Numbered from the stretch's first letter, positions 25,751 through 35,849 are shown. The stretch is DNA of 64,000 nt from Flavobacterium sp. UBA6135 (GCF_002428305.1 NZ_DIVJ01000007.1:1-64000); one strand, 5' to 3'. Numbers and translations are program-made. The notes: generated by a model not told the origin, from the sequence alone.

Positions 25751-26371
25751 TTATAATATATCAAGACTTCCTTTACCTTCTCGGATAACTTCGGGTTCTG
25801 CTTCTGATAAATCAATAACTGTGGAAGGTTGGTTGTCACCATAACCACCATCAATAATCAAGTCAACTAAAAACTGCCATTTTTCAAAAATCAATTCTGG
25901 ATCTGTTGAATACTCTAAAACTTCATCGTCATCATGAATAGAGGTGGAAACAATTGGATTACCTAATTGACGGACAATTTCCAAGGTTATAGCATTATCC
26001 GGAACACGAATTCCTACTGTTTTCTTTTTCTTAAATTCTTTGGGTAAATTATTATTTCCAGGCAAAATAAAAGTATAAGGTCCGGGCAAAGCTCGTTTTA
26101 AAATTTTAAATGTGGCCGTATCAATTTGTCTGACATAATCGGAGAGATTACTCAAATCATGACAAACAAATGAAAAATTAGCCTTTTCAAGTTTGATTCC
26201 TTTAATTTTGGCAATGCGTTCTAAAGCTTTGGTGTTGGTAATATCACAACCCAATCCATAAACAGTGTCAGTGGGATAAATGATAAGTCCACCGTCTTTT
26301 AAGACTTTAATAACTTTTGCTATTTCTTTAGGATTCGGATTCTCAGGATATAATTTTATAAAACTGGCCAT
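25751..26371 (-). CDS. YciO-type threonylcarbamoyl-AMP synthase-like protein
   Basis: This 206-residue protein has the Sua5/TsaC/YciO fold: GGLIIYPTDTVYGLGCD near the start, PGPYTFIL in the middle, and TVGIRVPDN followed by GNPIVSTSIH. The last motifs (SIHDDDEVLEYSTDPE and GGYGDNQPSTVIDL) are closer to E. coli YciO than to TsaC. A role in making threonylcarbamoyl-AMP for tRNA t6A is therefore possible but not certain. TsaD, the later enzyme of t6A synthesis, is at 34113. No other TsaC-like gene is in the window. Confidence 0.83.
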   Translation of the reverse strand: MASFIKLYPENPNPKEIAKVIKVLKDGGLIIYPTDTVYGLGCDITNTKALERIAKIKGIKLEKANFSFVCHDLSNLSDYVRQIDTATFKILKRALPGPYTFILPGNNNLPKEFKKKKTVGIRVPDNAITLEIVRQLGNPIVSTSIHDDDEVLEYSTDPELIFEKWQFLVDLIIDGGYGDNQPSTVIDLSEAEPEVIREGKGSLDIL

Positions 26372-26416
26372 AATAATAAATTCTCCCGTAAAAATACATC
26401 AGAAAAAACTTTTAAA

Positions 26417-26452
26417 CCAAAAAAAACCGAAGTAGTTAAAACTTCGGTTACT
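26417..26452 (-). terminator. Terminator of the BadF-type kinase gene
   Basis: AACCGAAGT (26425-26433) pairs with ACTTCGGTT (26441-26449). Read on the minus strand it ends in a run of eight or more T. Confidence 0.85.
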
Positions 26453-26455
26453 TTA

Positions 26456-27307
26456 TTAATTATTTAAAATATGATAAGCTATCAAACCATCAATAGGTCT
26501 TCGTAGAACATTGCCAAGTTGAATGCCATGTTGGGTTAAAACTTCTTGTAGTTCGTCTTTGAGATAAAAGGCAATGGAACCCACAAAATGAACAGGAACC
26601 GTTTGATAATTATCAAATTGTTTGATATAATTTTCAACAAAATCATCCAATTCCATATTGATGTATTTTTTACAAAAATCAGCCTCTTTATGTTTGATTA
26701 AAAACTTAGCAAAAGTTGCCAAATAAGCATTTGGATTGGGTTCTTTGTATAAATTGTTTTTTATGTAATCCGGATCAAGATTGTATTCTTCTTCAAACTC
26801 TTTCTTCAAATCATCCGGCATTTTATTGAAACTATAGCCTCTCAACAAATGGCGACCAAAGCGATTGCCACTACAATCATCCATACAAATATATCCTAAC
26901 GATTGTACTTTTTGATGAAGTACTTTACCATCAAAGTAACTACAATTGGAGCCTGTTCCAAGAATGCAAACAATGGCTTCTTGATTTTTTGGGGTTGTGG
27001 CATAAACCGCAGCATAAGTATCTTCATGAACCACTACATTTGCATTGCTAAAATAACCTTGAAAAACTTCAGTTAAAAAATTTTTCATTCTATCTGTCCC
27101 GCAACCTGCTCCATAAAAAAATAAATGAGTAGCTTTATTTTTATTATGAGAAATATCAAACTTATCATTCAATCGTTCAATAATTTCATCTTTTGATAAT
27201 ACTTCAGGATTCAAACCTAAAGATTGTGTGGTGAACAAAACTTTGCCATTGTCATCAATGGCAATCCAATCGGCTTTTGTTGAGCCACTATCTACTAATA
27301 GTTTCAT
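26456..27307 (-). CDS. BadF/BadG/BcrA/BcrD-type sugar kinase (N-acetylglucosamine kinase-like)
   Basis: This 283-residue protein belongs to the ASKHA ATPase fold. It opens with LLVDSGSTKADW (phosphate-1 motif), continues with GAGCG, and has ICILGTGSNCSYFDG (phosphate-2) and CMDDCSGNRFGRHLLRG. The HFVGSIAF segment near residue 240 corresponds to the adenosine-binding part. This branch is usually annotated as N-acetylglucosamine kinase in Bacteroidota, so it probably phosphorylates an amino sugar released during wall recycling or chitin breakdown. It lies just downstream of gapA and pfkA on the same strand but behind its own terminator region. Confidence 0.83.
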   Translation of the reverse strand: MKLLVDSGSTKADWIAIDDNGKVLFTTQSLGLNPEVLSKDEIIERLNDKFDISHNKNKATHLFFYGAGCGTDRMKNFLTEVFQGYFSNANVVVHEDTYAAVYATTPKNQEAIVCILGTGSNCSYFDGKVLHQKVQSLGYICMDDCSGNRFGRHLLRGYSFNKMPDDLKKEFEEEYNLDPDYIKNNLYKEPNPNAYLATFAKFLIKHKEADFCKKYINMELDDFVENYIKQFDNYQTVPVHFVGSIAFYLKDELQEVLTQHGIQLGNVLRRPIDGLIAYHILNN

Positions 27308-27327
27308 AATTTGGTTTGTTTGTATAA

Positions 27328-27363
27328 AAAAAGTCCTGTCAGGTTAGTGCTAACAGGACTATT
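27328..27363 (-). terminator. Terminator between gapA and the sugar kinase
   Basis: AGTCCTGT (27332-27339) pairs with ACAGGACT (27353-27360), extended by TTAG/CTAA with a small bulge. On the minus strand it is followed by a T-run, so it ends gapA transcription. Confidence 0.8.
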
Positions 27364-27371
27364 TGTAACTA

Positions 27372-28373
27372 TTAAAGTTTAGCAATATGTAATGATAAAT
27401 CAACTAATTTACTTGAATAACCATATTCATTATCATACCAAGAAACTAATTTGAAGAAAGTGCTGTTTAAACCAATTCCGGCTTTTGCATCAATAATTGA
27501 AGTTCTTGGATCGGAGATGAAGTCTTGAGACACCACATCATCTTCTGTGAATCCTAAAACACCTTTCATTGAAGTTTCTGAAGCAGTTTTTAAAACTTTC
27601 ATAATTTCTTCATATGAAGTTTCTTTTGCCACCTTAACCGTTAAATCTACAACAGAAACATCTGCAGTTGGAACACGCATTGACATTCCTGTTAATTTTC
27701 CGTTTAATTCAGGAATAACTTTACCTACAGCTTTAGCGGCACCGGTTGAAGCCGGAATGATATTTAATAAAGCGGCTCTTCCACCTCTATAATCTTTTTT
27801 AGAAGGACCGTCAACTGTTAATTGGGTAGCTGTTGTAGCATGAATAGTTGTCATTAAACCTTCAACAATTCCAAAATTATCATGAATCACTTTTGCTAAT
27901 GGAGCCAAACAATTGGTTGTACAAGATGCATTTGAAACAATAGTATCAGCTGCAGTAATTTTTTCGTGATTTACACCCATAACAAACATTGGTGCATCGG
28001 CAGATGGTGCAGAAATTACCACTTTTTTAGCTCCACCTTTGATATGAGAATTTGCCGTTTCAAGTGTGGTGAAAATACCGGTACATTCTGCAACGATATC
28101 CACACCAACTTCGTCCCATTTTAAAACAGAAGGATCTCTTTCTGCAGATACACGAATTTTCTTTCCGTTAACAAACAATTCACCATTTGTCACTTCAACT
28201 GTTCCATTAAATCTTCCGTGTACTGAATCGTATTTTAATAAGTAAGCTAAGTGTTCTACATCTAATAAATCATTGATAGCTACTACTTCAATATTATCTC
28301 TGTTGATTGTTTCTCTAAAAACAATTCTTCCAATTCTACCAAATCCGTTAATTCCTAATTTTACTTTTGACAT
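27372..28373 (-). CDS. gapA: Glyceraldehyde-3-phosphate dehydrogenase, type I
   Basis: This 333-residue glycolytic enzyme has the NAD-binding start GINGFGRIGR, the catalytic SNASCTTNCLAP with C151, H178 in TIHATT, and the C-terminal SWYDNEYGYSSKL. It oxidises glyceraldehyde 3-phosphate with phosphate and NAD to 1,3-bisphosphoglycerate. It lies 32 bases after pfkA on the same strand, so the two glycolytic genes are likely cotranscribed. Confidence 0.96.
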   Translation of the reverse strand: MSKVKLGINGFGRIGRIVFRETINRDNIEVVAINDLLDVEHLAYLLKYDSVHGRFNGTVEVTNGELFVNGKKIRVSAERDPSVLKWDEVGVDIVAECTGIFTTLETANSHIKGGAKKVVISAPSADAPMFVMGVNHEKITAADTIVSNASCTTNCLAPLAKVIHDNFGIVEGLMTTIHATTATQLTVDGPSKKDYRGGRAALLNIIPASTGAAKAVGKVIPELNGKLTGMSMRVPTADVSVVDLTVKVAKETSYEEIMKVLKTASETSMKGVLGFTEDDVVSQDFISDPRTSIIDAKAGIGLNSTFFKLVSWYDNEYGYSSKLVDLSLHIAKL

Positions 28374-28405
28374 GATTTTTATATTAATTTTTATACTTAA
28401 TTTTT

Positions 28406-29392
28406 TTAAATTGACATGATGTCTGAAACTCTTAAGAGTTCTTTATCCACTTCACAATGCCCTTTAATAGCTTGTTCTAAAGGTGTTAATGCCACTTTAT
28501 CATTGATCAAACCAACCATAAAGTTGGTTTTATTTTCTAATAAAGATTCTACCGCTTTTACCCCTAACCTACTTGCCAAAACTCTATCAAAACAAGAAGG
28601 AGCACCGCCTCGTTGCATATGGCCTAAAACGGAAACCCTAACATCATATTCCGGCATATGTTCCTCTACATATTCTTTTAATTCGAATACATTTTTACCG
28701 GTTTTATCACCTTCTGCAACCACAACAATACTTGAAGATTTTCCTGTAAGCTTACTTTTTTCAAGAGATTCAACCAATCGTTCTAATCCTAAATCTTCTT
28801 CAGGAATTAGAATTTCCTCTGCTCCTGCTCCAATTCCGGCATTCAAAGCAATATGACCCGCATCACGCCCCATAACCTCCACAAAAAACAAGCGATTGTG
28901 TGAACTTGCTGTATCTCTAATTTTATCTATAACTTCAACAACCGTGTTCAAAGCGGTATCATAACCTAAGGTATGACTTGTTCCAAAAATATCGTTATCT
29001 ATTGTTCCGGGAATTCCTATCACTGGAAAATTAAACTCCTTATTGAAAACTAAAGCTCCTGTAAAGCTACCGTCACCGCCAATAACTACAAAAGCGTCAA
29101 TTCCTGCTTTTACTAAATTGTCATAGGCTTTTTTTCTTCCTTCAGCAGACATAAACTCTTTTGAACGTGCTGATTTTAAGATTGTTCCGCCTTTATTGAC
29201 AATGTTATTCACTGATCGAGGGCCCATTTCTTTGAAATCACCTTCAATCATTCCTTGATAACCACGATAAATTCCAAAGCATTCAATGTTATGAAAAGCA
29301 CAAGTTCTTACTACAGAACGAATGGCTGCATTCATTCCGGGAGAATCTCCTCCGGAAGTTAATACACCTATTTTTTTTATTGTTTTCGACAT
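28406..29392 (-). CDS. pfkA: ATP-dependent 6-phosphofructokinase
   Basis: This 328-residue enzyme has GVLTSGGDSPGMNAA and VIGGDGSFTGA for ATP binding, the catalytic PGTIDNDI segment, and FFVEVMGRDAGHIAL. The GGDGS form indicates an ATP-using enzyme rather than the pyrophosphate type. It phosphorylates fructose 6-phosphate. The gene starts a short glycolytic unit, pfkA-gapA. Confidence 0.95.
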   Translation of the reverse strand: MSKTIKKIGVLTSGGDSPGMNAAIRSVVRTCAFHNIECFGIYRGYQGMIEGDFKEMGPRSVNNIVNKGGTILKSARSKEFMSAEGRKKAYDNLVKAGIDAFVVIGGDGSFTGALVFNKEFNFPVIGIPGTIDNDIFGTSHTLGYDTALNTVVEVIDKIRDTASSHNRLFFVEVMGRDAGHIALNAGIGAGAEEILIPEEDLGLERLVESLEKSKLTGKSSSIVVVAEGDKTGKNVFELKEYVEEHMPEYDVRVSVLGHMQRGGAPSCFDRVLASRLGVKAVESLLENKTNFMVGLINDKVALTPLEQAIKGHCEVDKELLRVSDIMSI

Positions 29393-29504
29393 TTTTTATT
29401 GTTTAAAATGTAAATTTAGCAAACAAATATGACTTTTTTACTGACATTTCAACTATTTCGACAATTACCGAAATTTTCAAACGTTTTCGTTGATAAGTTT
29501 TTTA

Positions 29505-29540
29505 CTAACAAAAAAACTCCATTAAAAATGGAGCTTTTGA
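29505..29540 (-). terminator. Terminator of tamB
   Basis: CTCCATT (29517-29523) pairs with AATGGAG (29527-29533) over an AAA loop. Read on the minus strand it is followed by TTTTTTT, a good intrinsic terminator 27 bases after the tamB stop. Confidence 0.8.
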
Positions 29541-29559
29541 TAAAATATCTAATTAATCA

Positions 29560-32500
29560 TCAATCAATTTCTGGTGGTTTTTCCTCTTCTTTTTTAGGTT
29601 TCTCATACGTTTTTTTCTTTTCGTTTATGAAATTTAAAAACTCAGGTTTAAAATCAGAATCAGAATCTTGGCCCGATGAGTCAACATCTCTTGTTAATTT
29701 TGCTCTTTTGAAAATTCCGTTGATTAATTCTTTAAATGTATCAAAATCAACTTGGTAAGTTGCACCAATTCCTTGCGTATATCCTATTCCTTCTCCAATA
29801 TAGGTTATATCATTTTCACGATTAAAAACCCTTAGGTTGAACTTTCCATCTTTGGTAACCCGATAAAGAATTTCAACATCACCGACCACGGCTGCATCAT
29901 TAATTCCTCCAATTGGCACACCTAATTTTCCATTAACAGAAATTCGTTCGTTAATTTCGAAAGACGTAGTTAATCCAACACTACCGTCAGTTTCACGTCC
30001 GGGAGTTCTATCAGCTGAATCGACAACAACACCCACATTCATTTTACCTTCTTCATCTTTAATAATGTCATTAAAAACTCCTGTAAAAGTTTCAAATAAA
30101 TTGTTGGACAATGCATTTTGAGACAAACCTCCATCTGTACTCAAAAAATTACCCGAGGCCAATAAATACAAAGCTTGCGTTTGACGTGTATCTTTGTCAT
30201 CTAATTTGGTTTGAATTTCTGATTTAAGTACGGAACTTATTGTTGGAAAGTTAATCATAAAATCTGGTTCGGGATTGTTTAGAAAACCGGTAATTCCAAT
30301 CACAACTTCCACTTGAACTTTTTGATTAACCGTTGGGTTATCTAGCAATAATGCGGGATTTGCTCTAATATTATCATAAACCGCTTCAATATTTAATCGT
30401 GCTCGCATTGGGTCACCGTCCCAAACTATAGAGCCGTATTTTTTAACTTTAAACTGTTTACTAACTAAACCTCGGTATTTAAAATTATAGATTCCCTCGT
30501 TGATACTAAAATCCCCATACATGTTAAATTTACCCAAAGTATTAATTTGCATAGAAAGTGTTCCAAAACCTTTTCCTTTCATTAAATGTCCGGTTTCTTT
30601 ATCTAAAATCACTTCTATCTCGGCATCTTCAGTTATATCTAAATCAAAATTTAATTCTAATCCATTATAATTTTTAGCCAACCCGGTAGTTCCAGTTTCC
30701 AAATTATATTTTTCTTCTTTAGTAATAAATCGGATATACGAATTATCACCTATTGACTGCGTGTTAGAAACCGGTATTTTAATAAATGTTCCTTTTTTAG
30801 ACTTGGCTTGCACATCAATTAATAAAGAACTTGTGGGTCCGGTTATTGTTGCAGTTCCTTCTATAAAAGCATTACCGTAGTAGGGTGTGTCATCTTTATC
30901 TTGTGTGTCTAAAACATTCAAATAGTCAGAAGTAATTCCGATATCTAATCGCCAATCAGAAAGATTAAAATGACGAATATTACCGCTTAAAACACCTTTT
31001 GTTTTATATTTCGAATCGGTCATTGTAATGTTACGAAGTAAAAATTGGCGTTGCGTCAAATCAACAATTGAATTTTTATCAAAAGCATAATCAACTCCGA
31101 GATAAGGTACAGAAAGTCCAGCTTCTTCCAAATACAAACGTCCTTCTATTTCCGGATTTTGAAGCTGACCTTGAAAAGATGCATTTCCTGAAACCAAACC
31201 TCTGATGTTTGTTATCACTTCTCCTCCATAAGAACTGAAAGCTCCCACATTAAATTTATTGAGTTTTAAATCTAAGTCAAGAATTGGTTCTCTGTTTTTA
31301 AAATAAACGGTTCCTTCTGCCAAGAAACTTTCTAAATTTTCATTTTTTACACTTGAATTAATTCTGAAATTTTCAAATTTATCATCACCAATAATATCTA
31401 AATTTAAAGTTCCAAAATCAATGTTGTTCACATTGAAATTTTCGACTTTTAATGATGCATAAGGTCGGAATTCTTCATTTAATTGTTTAAAATTAATTTG
31501 ACCGTCTAAACTTCCTTCAATCACTAAATCATCTGAAACGGGAATTATTTTTCCGATATTTACTTTTTCAAAATTTAAATTTAGATCTTTAAAATTAGTT
31601 CCTTTTATTTCACCATCAAAATTGATAAACTGCTCCTCATGCGTCATTTTGATGTTTTGAAATATAAAATCAGAAAATCTGTTATTAAAAATAATTTTAT
31701 TTTCAGAATTTTCTTCTTCATTCAAATACCACATGTAATCTTTAAAATGAAGTTCTGATTTTTGAATACCAACCACATTGTTTTTATTCACATCAATGGT
31801 GTGATATATGTTAAGGTTATAAAAATCATTGGCTTTGTCGCCTCCTTTAAATTCACTTCGAATGAACAAGGTATCTTTTGAAGTCACATTCAGCAAATTG
31901 AAATCAGAGAACTTATAATGTTTGGTTTTTATAGAATCAATTTCTATATACGTGTTATAAAGTGGGTTTTTATTATCTATTTCAAATTTAATTTTTTCAA
32001 ATTCATTTTCGTTAGCCAAAATTAAGGGTGATGAAAAATTCATCTTAAATTCATTGGCGTCCGAATTGATGTTTCCTCGAATGTAGGTGTTCTTACTCAC
32101 CGAAATATCAGGATAAAAAATTTCAATTATTTTATTGAAAATAGCAAAGTTAAATTTTAAGTATTGACCGCTTTTAACTTTTTGGGGTGAATAATTGGCA
32201 TAAACACTACCGAGAGCATTCTCTACCATCATTGGAATTTGATTAAAATCAAACTTGCCCACAACTTTTCCTTCTACAATATCCGGAGAATTTATTTCAA
32301 TGGTTCGTTCTCTATTTTCATCAAAAGTGGAGCTTAATTTAAAATCATCAAACACAAAAATATCACGGTTATTTTGATACGATGCATTAAGGAAAGCTAC
32401 ATCTCCATAAATATTATCTAAACTATTACCAGCAAGATCAGAAGTAATATGCCCCTTAAAAATTGAAATAGAATCTGTTGTAATAAAATTTAATTTATAT

Positions 32501-34035
32501 AAATCAGCATAATCAATTCGAGTAGTAAATTTATAAACATTCTCTTTTTGAGATACATCTAACAAACCATCAAAATCCATAAAAAGATTGGGGTCATTTA
32601 CGTTTACTTTTCCTGAAAAAAGTGGTTTTTTAAACACCCCATCAATCGCTATATCGGTGTAATTATATTTATTATAATTCAATTGAGAAATAAATCCTTT
32701 AAATCGGGTATTGATTAAATCTTCGGTAAAACCGGCTCCATCAACTTGCATGTTCATAGAAATGTTGCCAACATCACTTCTATTTAAAATTTTACCTATT
32801 GCAAAACGATCCAAAACAATAGTTCCTGAATAAGAAGCATTATCAATAAACTCAATATTAGTCATGTTTAAATTCAGTTTACCGGAACCTAAATCAGAAG
32901 TCATTACAAAATTTGTATTGATACGGTCAAACGCAACTATCGCATCACCACGTAAAGAAAACTGTCCCAGTTTATTGATTGAACTTGGCAATTTTTTTCC
33001 TAAAATATTAGGCAATAAAGCCGTTAGATCATTATAATTGGAGGACAAATGCGAAAAAGTAGACTCCATGTAAAAAGTCTCTTCTTCAGTACCAAAAAGA
33101 TTTTTGAAATTAACATCTCCAATAATTTTGGTTCTTTCACCTTCTTTAAGATTTAAATTTGAAATGCTTAAGTCGTTTAAAGTTCCGTTGATATCAGAAT
33201 TAAAAACAAAACTTTTATCGGAGGATAATTCTTTATAAAAATACCGAATGTCATTGGTGTTTATTGATGCTGAATTTACTTTGAAATCAAAAACTACGCG
33301 ATTAAAGAAATCGGCAAAATCGTTAGTATCTTTATTATAATTTAAACTTACATTTCCAAACAATGAAGAATTAGCTGTTTGCAATGCAAAATCATCAAGC
33401 TTTATTTGTTTGCGTGTATAACTAAAATCTGATTTTAAATTTTTGATAACTAAACCTCTAAAATCAATTGCCTTTAAACTCTCAATTTTAGAAGTAACAT
33501 CCGAACCTTTGATCTTAAAATCAATCAGTTTTGAGTTCAAATTTGTAAATTGAAGAATTTTAGGATTGAATTTGTTTTCATTTTTAAAAACAAAAGCACT
33601 ATTACTAATAGCAATAGTATTGGCAAGCATTAAAAATTTTCCGGATGAAGGGCGTCCGTCATCAAAAGCATCAATAAACACATCTAAATTTGTTTGTGTT
33701 TCGTCTTTATAATTAATTATTGAAAACTTTAATCCATTTAATTTTAAATCATCAAAAATCAAATCTCCTTTCAAAATGGGATCTAAATCTTTAATTTTAG
33801 TACTCAAACGGTCAACATAAATTAAAGTATCTTTGTGATGGTCTCTAATAACAACTTTTTTAAATTTTACGCTGCCAAAAATTGAAATGGCAACTTCATC
33901 AATTGAAATATCAGTACCATACTGTTTATTTAGCTTATTTGTGAAATAATTAGCTATAGAAGTTTGAACCGGAGGCAACGATAGTAATACACCAAATAGG
34001 AGCAATAATAGAATTATCCCCAAAAGAGAACGCAA
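29560..34035 (-). CDS. tamB: TamB-like translocation and assembly module (DUF490)
   Basis: This protein of about 1491 residues has an N-terminal signal anchor (LLGIILLLLLFGVLLSLPPVQ), an AsmA-like start and then over a thousand residues of repetitive beta strands. The C-terminal DUF490/TamB domain (about 1050-1450) contains the usual glycine-rich ends such as GEGIGYTQGIGATYQVD. TamB is a periplasm-spanning groove that helps outer-membrane protein insertion or phospholipid transport. The start is uncertain: TTG at 34035 is the only standard start near the anchor, but the upstream frame encodes a basic KKLKKIV stretch that looks like a genuine N-terminus, with no ATG before it. It is divergent from tsaD. 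Confidence 0.88.
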   Translation of the reverse strand: MRSLLGIILLLLLFGVLLSLPPVQTSIANYFTNKLNKQYGTDISIDEVAISIFGSVKFKKVVIRDHHKDTLIYVDRLSTKIKDLDPILKGDLIFDDLKLNGLKFSIINYKDETQTNLDVFIDAFDDGRPSSGKFLMLANTIAISNSAFVFKNENKFNPKILQFTNLNSKLIDFKIKGSDVTSKIESLKAIDFRGLVIKNLKSDFSYTRKQIKLDDFALQTANSSLFGNVSLNYNKDTNDFADFFNRVVFDFKVNSASINTNDIRYFYKELSSDKSFVFNSDINGTLNDLSISNLNLKEGERTKIIGDVNFKNLFGTEEETFYMESTFSHLSSNYNDLTALLPNILGKKLPSSINKLGQFSLRGDAIVAFDRINTNFVMTSDLGSGKLNLNMTNIEFIDNASYSGTIVLDRFAIGKILNRSDVGNISMNMQVDGAGFTEDLINTRFKGFISQLNYNKYNYTDIAIDGVFKKPLFSGKVNVNDPNLFMDFDGLLDVSQKENVYKFTTRIDYADLYKLNFITTDSISIFKGHITSDLAGNSLDNIYGDVAFLNASYQNNRDIFVFDDFKLSSTFDENRERTIEINSPDIVEGKVVGKFDFNQIPMMVENALGSVYANYSPQKVKSGQYLKFNFAIFNKIIEIFYPDISVSKNTYIRGNINSDANEFKMNFSSPLILANENEFEKIKFEIDNKNPLYNTYIEIDSIKTKHYKFSDFNLLNVTSKDTLFIRSEFKGGDKANDFYNLNIYHTIDVNKNNVVGIQKSELHFKDYMWYLNEEENSENKIIFNNRFSDFIFQNIKMTHEEQFINFDGEIKGTNFKDLNLNFEKVNIGKIIPVSDDLVIEGSLDGQINFKQLNEEFRPYASLKVENFNVNNIDFGTLNLDIIGDDKFENFRINSSVKNENLESFLAEGTVYFKNREPILDLDLKLNKFNVGAFSSYGGEVITNIRGLVSGNASFQGQLQNPEIEGRLYLEEAGLSVPYLGVDYAFDKNSIVDLTQRQFLLRNITMTDSKYKTKGVLSGNIRHFNLSDWRLDIGITSDYLNVLDTQDKDDTPYYGNAFIEGTATITGPTSSLLIDVQAKSKKGTFIKIPVSNTQSIGDNSYIRFITKEEKYNLETGTTGLAKNYNGLELNFDLDITEDAEIEVILDKETGHLMKGKGFGTLSMQINTLGKFNMYGDFSINEGIYNFKYRGLVSKQFKVKKYGSIVWDGDPMRARLNIEAVYDNIRANPALLLDNPTVNQKVQVEVVIGITGFLNNPEPDFMINFPTISSVLKSEIQTKLDDKDTRQTQALYLLASGNFLSTDGGLSQNALSNNLFETFTGVFNDIIKDEEGKMNVGVVVDSADRTPGRETDGSVGLTTSFEINERISVNGKLGVPIGGINDAAVVGDVEILYRVTKDGKFNLRVFNRENDITYIGEGIGYTQGIGATYQVDFDTFKELINGIFKRAKLTRDVDSSGQDSDSDFKPEFLNFINEKKKTYEKPKKEEEKPPEID

Positions 34036-34073
34036 TACTATTTTTTTTAATTTTTTGATACCCCTAATTGTTT

Positions 34074-34090
34074 TAAATTTGTCAAATATA
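34074..34090. promoter_or_regulatory. Overlapping divergent -7 boxes between tamB and tsaD
   Basis: TAAATTTG (34074-34081, plus strand) and TATATTTG (34083-34090, minus strand) lie one base apart. The plus box has a TTTTG 16 bases upstream; no -33 is clear for the minus box. The two start sites would be so close that polymerases could not bind both at once. Confidence 0.45.
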
Positions 34091-34112
34091 ATTCAAAATT
34101 CGTGCCCATCCT

Positions 34113-35135
34113 ATGGCTAATGATTCCATTTTTATACTAGCAATTGAAAGTTCTTGTGACGATACTTCTGCAGCGGTTTTACAAAACGATAAAGTGCTGT
34201 CAAATGTTGTAGCTAATCAGTCTGTTCATGTAGCTTTTGGTGGTGTTGTACCGGAGCTTGCTTCAAGAGCTCATCAACAAAACATGATTCCTGTGGTTGA
34301 CCAAGCTTTAAAAAAAGCAGGAATTCAAAAATCGCAATTAAGTGCAATCGCTTTTACTCAAGGCCCCGGATTAATGGGGTCGTTGTTGGTTGGAAGTTCG
34401 TTTGCAAAATCTTTAGCAATGGCTTTATCTATTCCGTTGATTGCTGTGCATCATATGCAAGGTCATATTTTAGCTCATTTTATTGATGAAGAGGGTTATG
34501 ACAAACCCGAATTTCCATTTTTAGCATTAACCATTTCGGGCGGACACACTCAAATTATTAAAGTTACTGACTTTTTTTCCATGGAAATTATTGGTGAAAC
34601 CACCGATGATGCAGTTGGTGAAGCTTTTGATAAATCAGCAAAGATACTTGGTTTGCCTTATCCCGGTGGTCCATTGGTTGATAAACACGCTCAATTAGGT
34701 AATCCAAAAGCATTTTCTTTTACAAAGCCTAAAGTGCCCGGATTGGACTTTAGTTTTTCAGGCTTGAAAACTCAAATTTTATATTTTATACAAAAAAAGG
34801 TAAAAGAGAATCCAAAATTCATTGAAGAAAATTTGAATGATATTTGTGCTTCCATTCAAAATGCCATAATTGAAATTGTTATGGAAAAATTAAAAATGGC
34901 TGTCGCACAAACTGAAATTAAACAAATTGCAATTGGTGGCGGTGTTTCTGCAAATTCAGGAATTAGAAAAACCATAAAAGAAGCAGAAAGCAAATATGGC
35001 TGGAAAACCTATATTCCAAAATTTGAATATACCACAGATAATGCTGCTATGATAGGAATTGTTGGATATTATAAATATCTTAACAAACAATTTGAAGAAT
35101 TAAACGTAGTTTCGAAACCACGAATTGAGATATAA
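34113..35135 (+). CDS. tsaD: tRNA N6-adenosine threonylcarbamoyltransferase
   Basis: This 340-residue ASKHA-fold enzyme has LAIESSCDDTSAA at the start, the metal-binding HHMQGHILAH (HxxxH), ISGGHTQIIKV and IGGGVSANSGIR. It transfers the threonylcarbamoyl group to A37 of ANN-decoding tRNAs, with TsaB and TsaE. All key motifs are intact. It leads a likely operon with rsmE (1-base gap) and the DUF4159 gene. Confidence 0.95.
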   Translation: MANDSIFILAIESSCDDTSAAVLQNDKVLSNVVANQSVHVAFGGVVPELASRAHQQNMIPVVDQALKKAGIQKSQLSAIAFTQGPGLMGSLLVGSSFAKSLAMALSIPLIAVHHMQGHILAHFIDEEGYDKPEFPFLALTISGGHTQIIKVTDFFSMEIIGETTDDAVGEAFDKSAKILGLPYPGGPLVDKHAQLGNPKAFSFTKPKVPGLDFSFSGLKTQILYFIQKKVKENPKFIEENLNDICASIQNAIIEIVMEKLKMAVAQTEIKQIAIGGGVSANSGIRKTIKEAESKYGWKTYIPKFEYTTDNAAMIGIVGYYKYLNKQFEELNVVSKPRIEI

Positions 35136-35136
35136 A

Positions 35137-35844
35137 ATGCAATTATTTTATTTTCCTTCACTCACAGAACAAACAAAAAGTTTCTCTTTTTCAAAAGAAG
35201 AAAGCAAACACATTGTAAAAGTTCTTCGTAAAAAAGAAAACGATAATTTATTTGTTACTAATGGTTTAGGCTACTTGTTCTCAACTAAAATAGCAACTGC
35301 TTCAGAAAGCAAATGTACAGTTGATATTCTTTCGTTTGAAAAACAAGAGTCGCCTAAAATTCATTTACATCTGGCAGTTGCTCCAACAAAAATGAATGAA
35401 CGGTATGAGTGGTTTTTAGAAAAAGTTACTGAAATTGGTGTTCAGGAAATTACCCCAATCATTTGTGACCATTCAGAGCGTAAGACTATCAAAATAGAAC
35501 GTTTTGAAAAAATTTTACTTTCTGCCATGAAGCAATCTAATCAATATTTTTTGCCAAAATTAAATTCGCCTATTTCTTTTAAAGAATTTATAAAGCAAGA
35601 AAAAAATAGTCAAAAATTTATTGCACATTGTTATGAAGATGAAAAAATGGATTTCAAAAATAGTTTCAATTTAAAGGAAGACATTTTATTATTAATAGGT
35701 CCCGAAGGTGACTTTTCTTCAGAAGAAGTCATTTTAGCTATTCAAAATAATTTCAAACCTGTTTCACTAGGGAACACACGTCTAAGAACCGAAACAGCCG
35801 CCATTATAGGTTGTCATACAGTGGCAGTAATGCAATCAAATTAA
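35137..35844 (+). CDS. rsmE: 16S rRNA (uracil1498-N3)-methyltransferase
   Basis: This 235-residue SPOUT-class enzyme has an N-terminal PUA-like part (about residues 1-70) and a C-terminal knot with LLIGPEGDFSSEEV and SLGNTRLRTETAA. It methylates U1498 of 16S rRNA using S-adenosylmethionine. I start it at the ATG at 35137, directly after the tsaD stop, rather than at the overlapping TTG at 35125. Confidence 0.93.
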   Translation: MQLFYFPSLTEQTKSFSFSKEESKHIVKVLRKKENDNLFVTNGLGYLFSTKIATASESKCTVDILSFEKQESPKIHLHLAVAPTKMNERYEWFLEKVTEIGVQEITPIICDHSERKTIKIERFEKILLSAMKQSNQYFLPKLNSPISFKEFIKQEKNSQKFIAHCYEDEKMDFKNSFNLKEDILLLIGPEGDFSSEEVILAIQNNFKPVSLGNTRLRTETAAIIGCHTVAVMQSN

Positions 35845-35849
35845 AAAAA

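Noticed and set aside
35811..35849. Longer start of the DUF4159 protein
   Set aside because: It overlaps rsmE and hides the signal peptide that begins at 35850.
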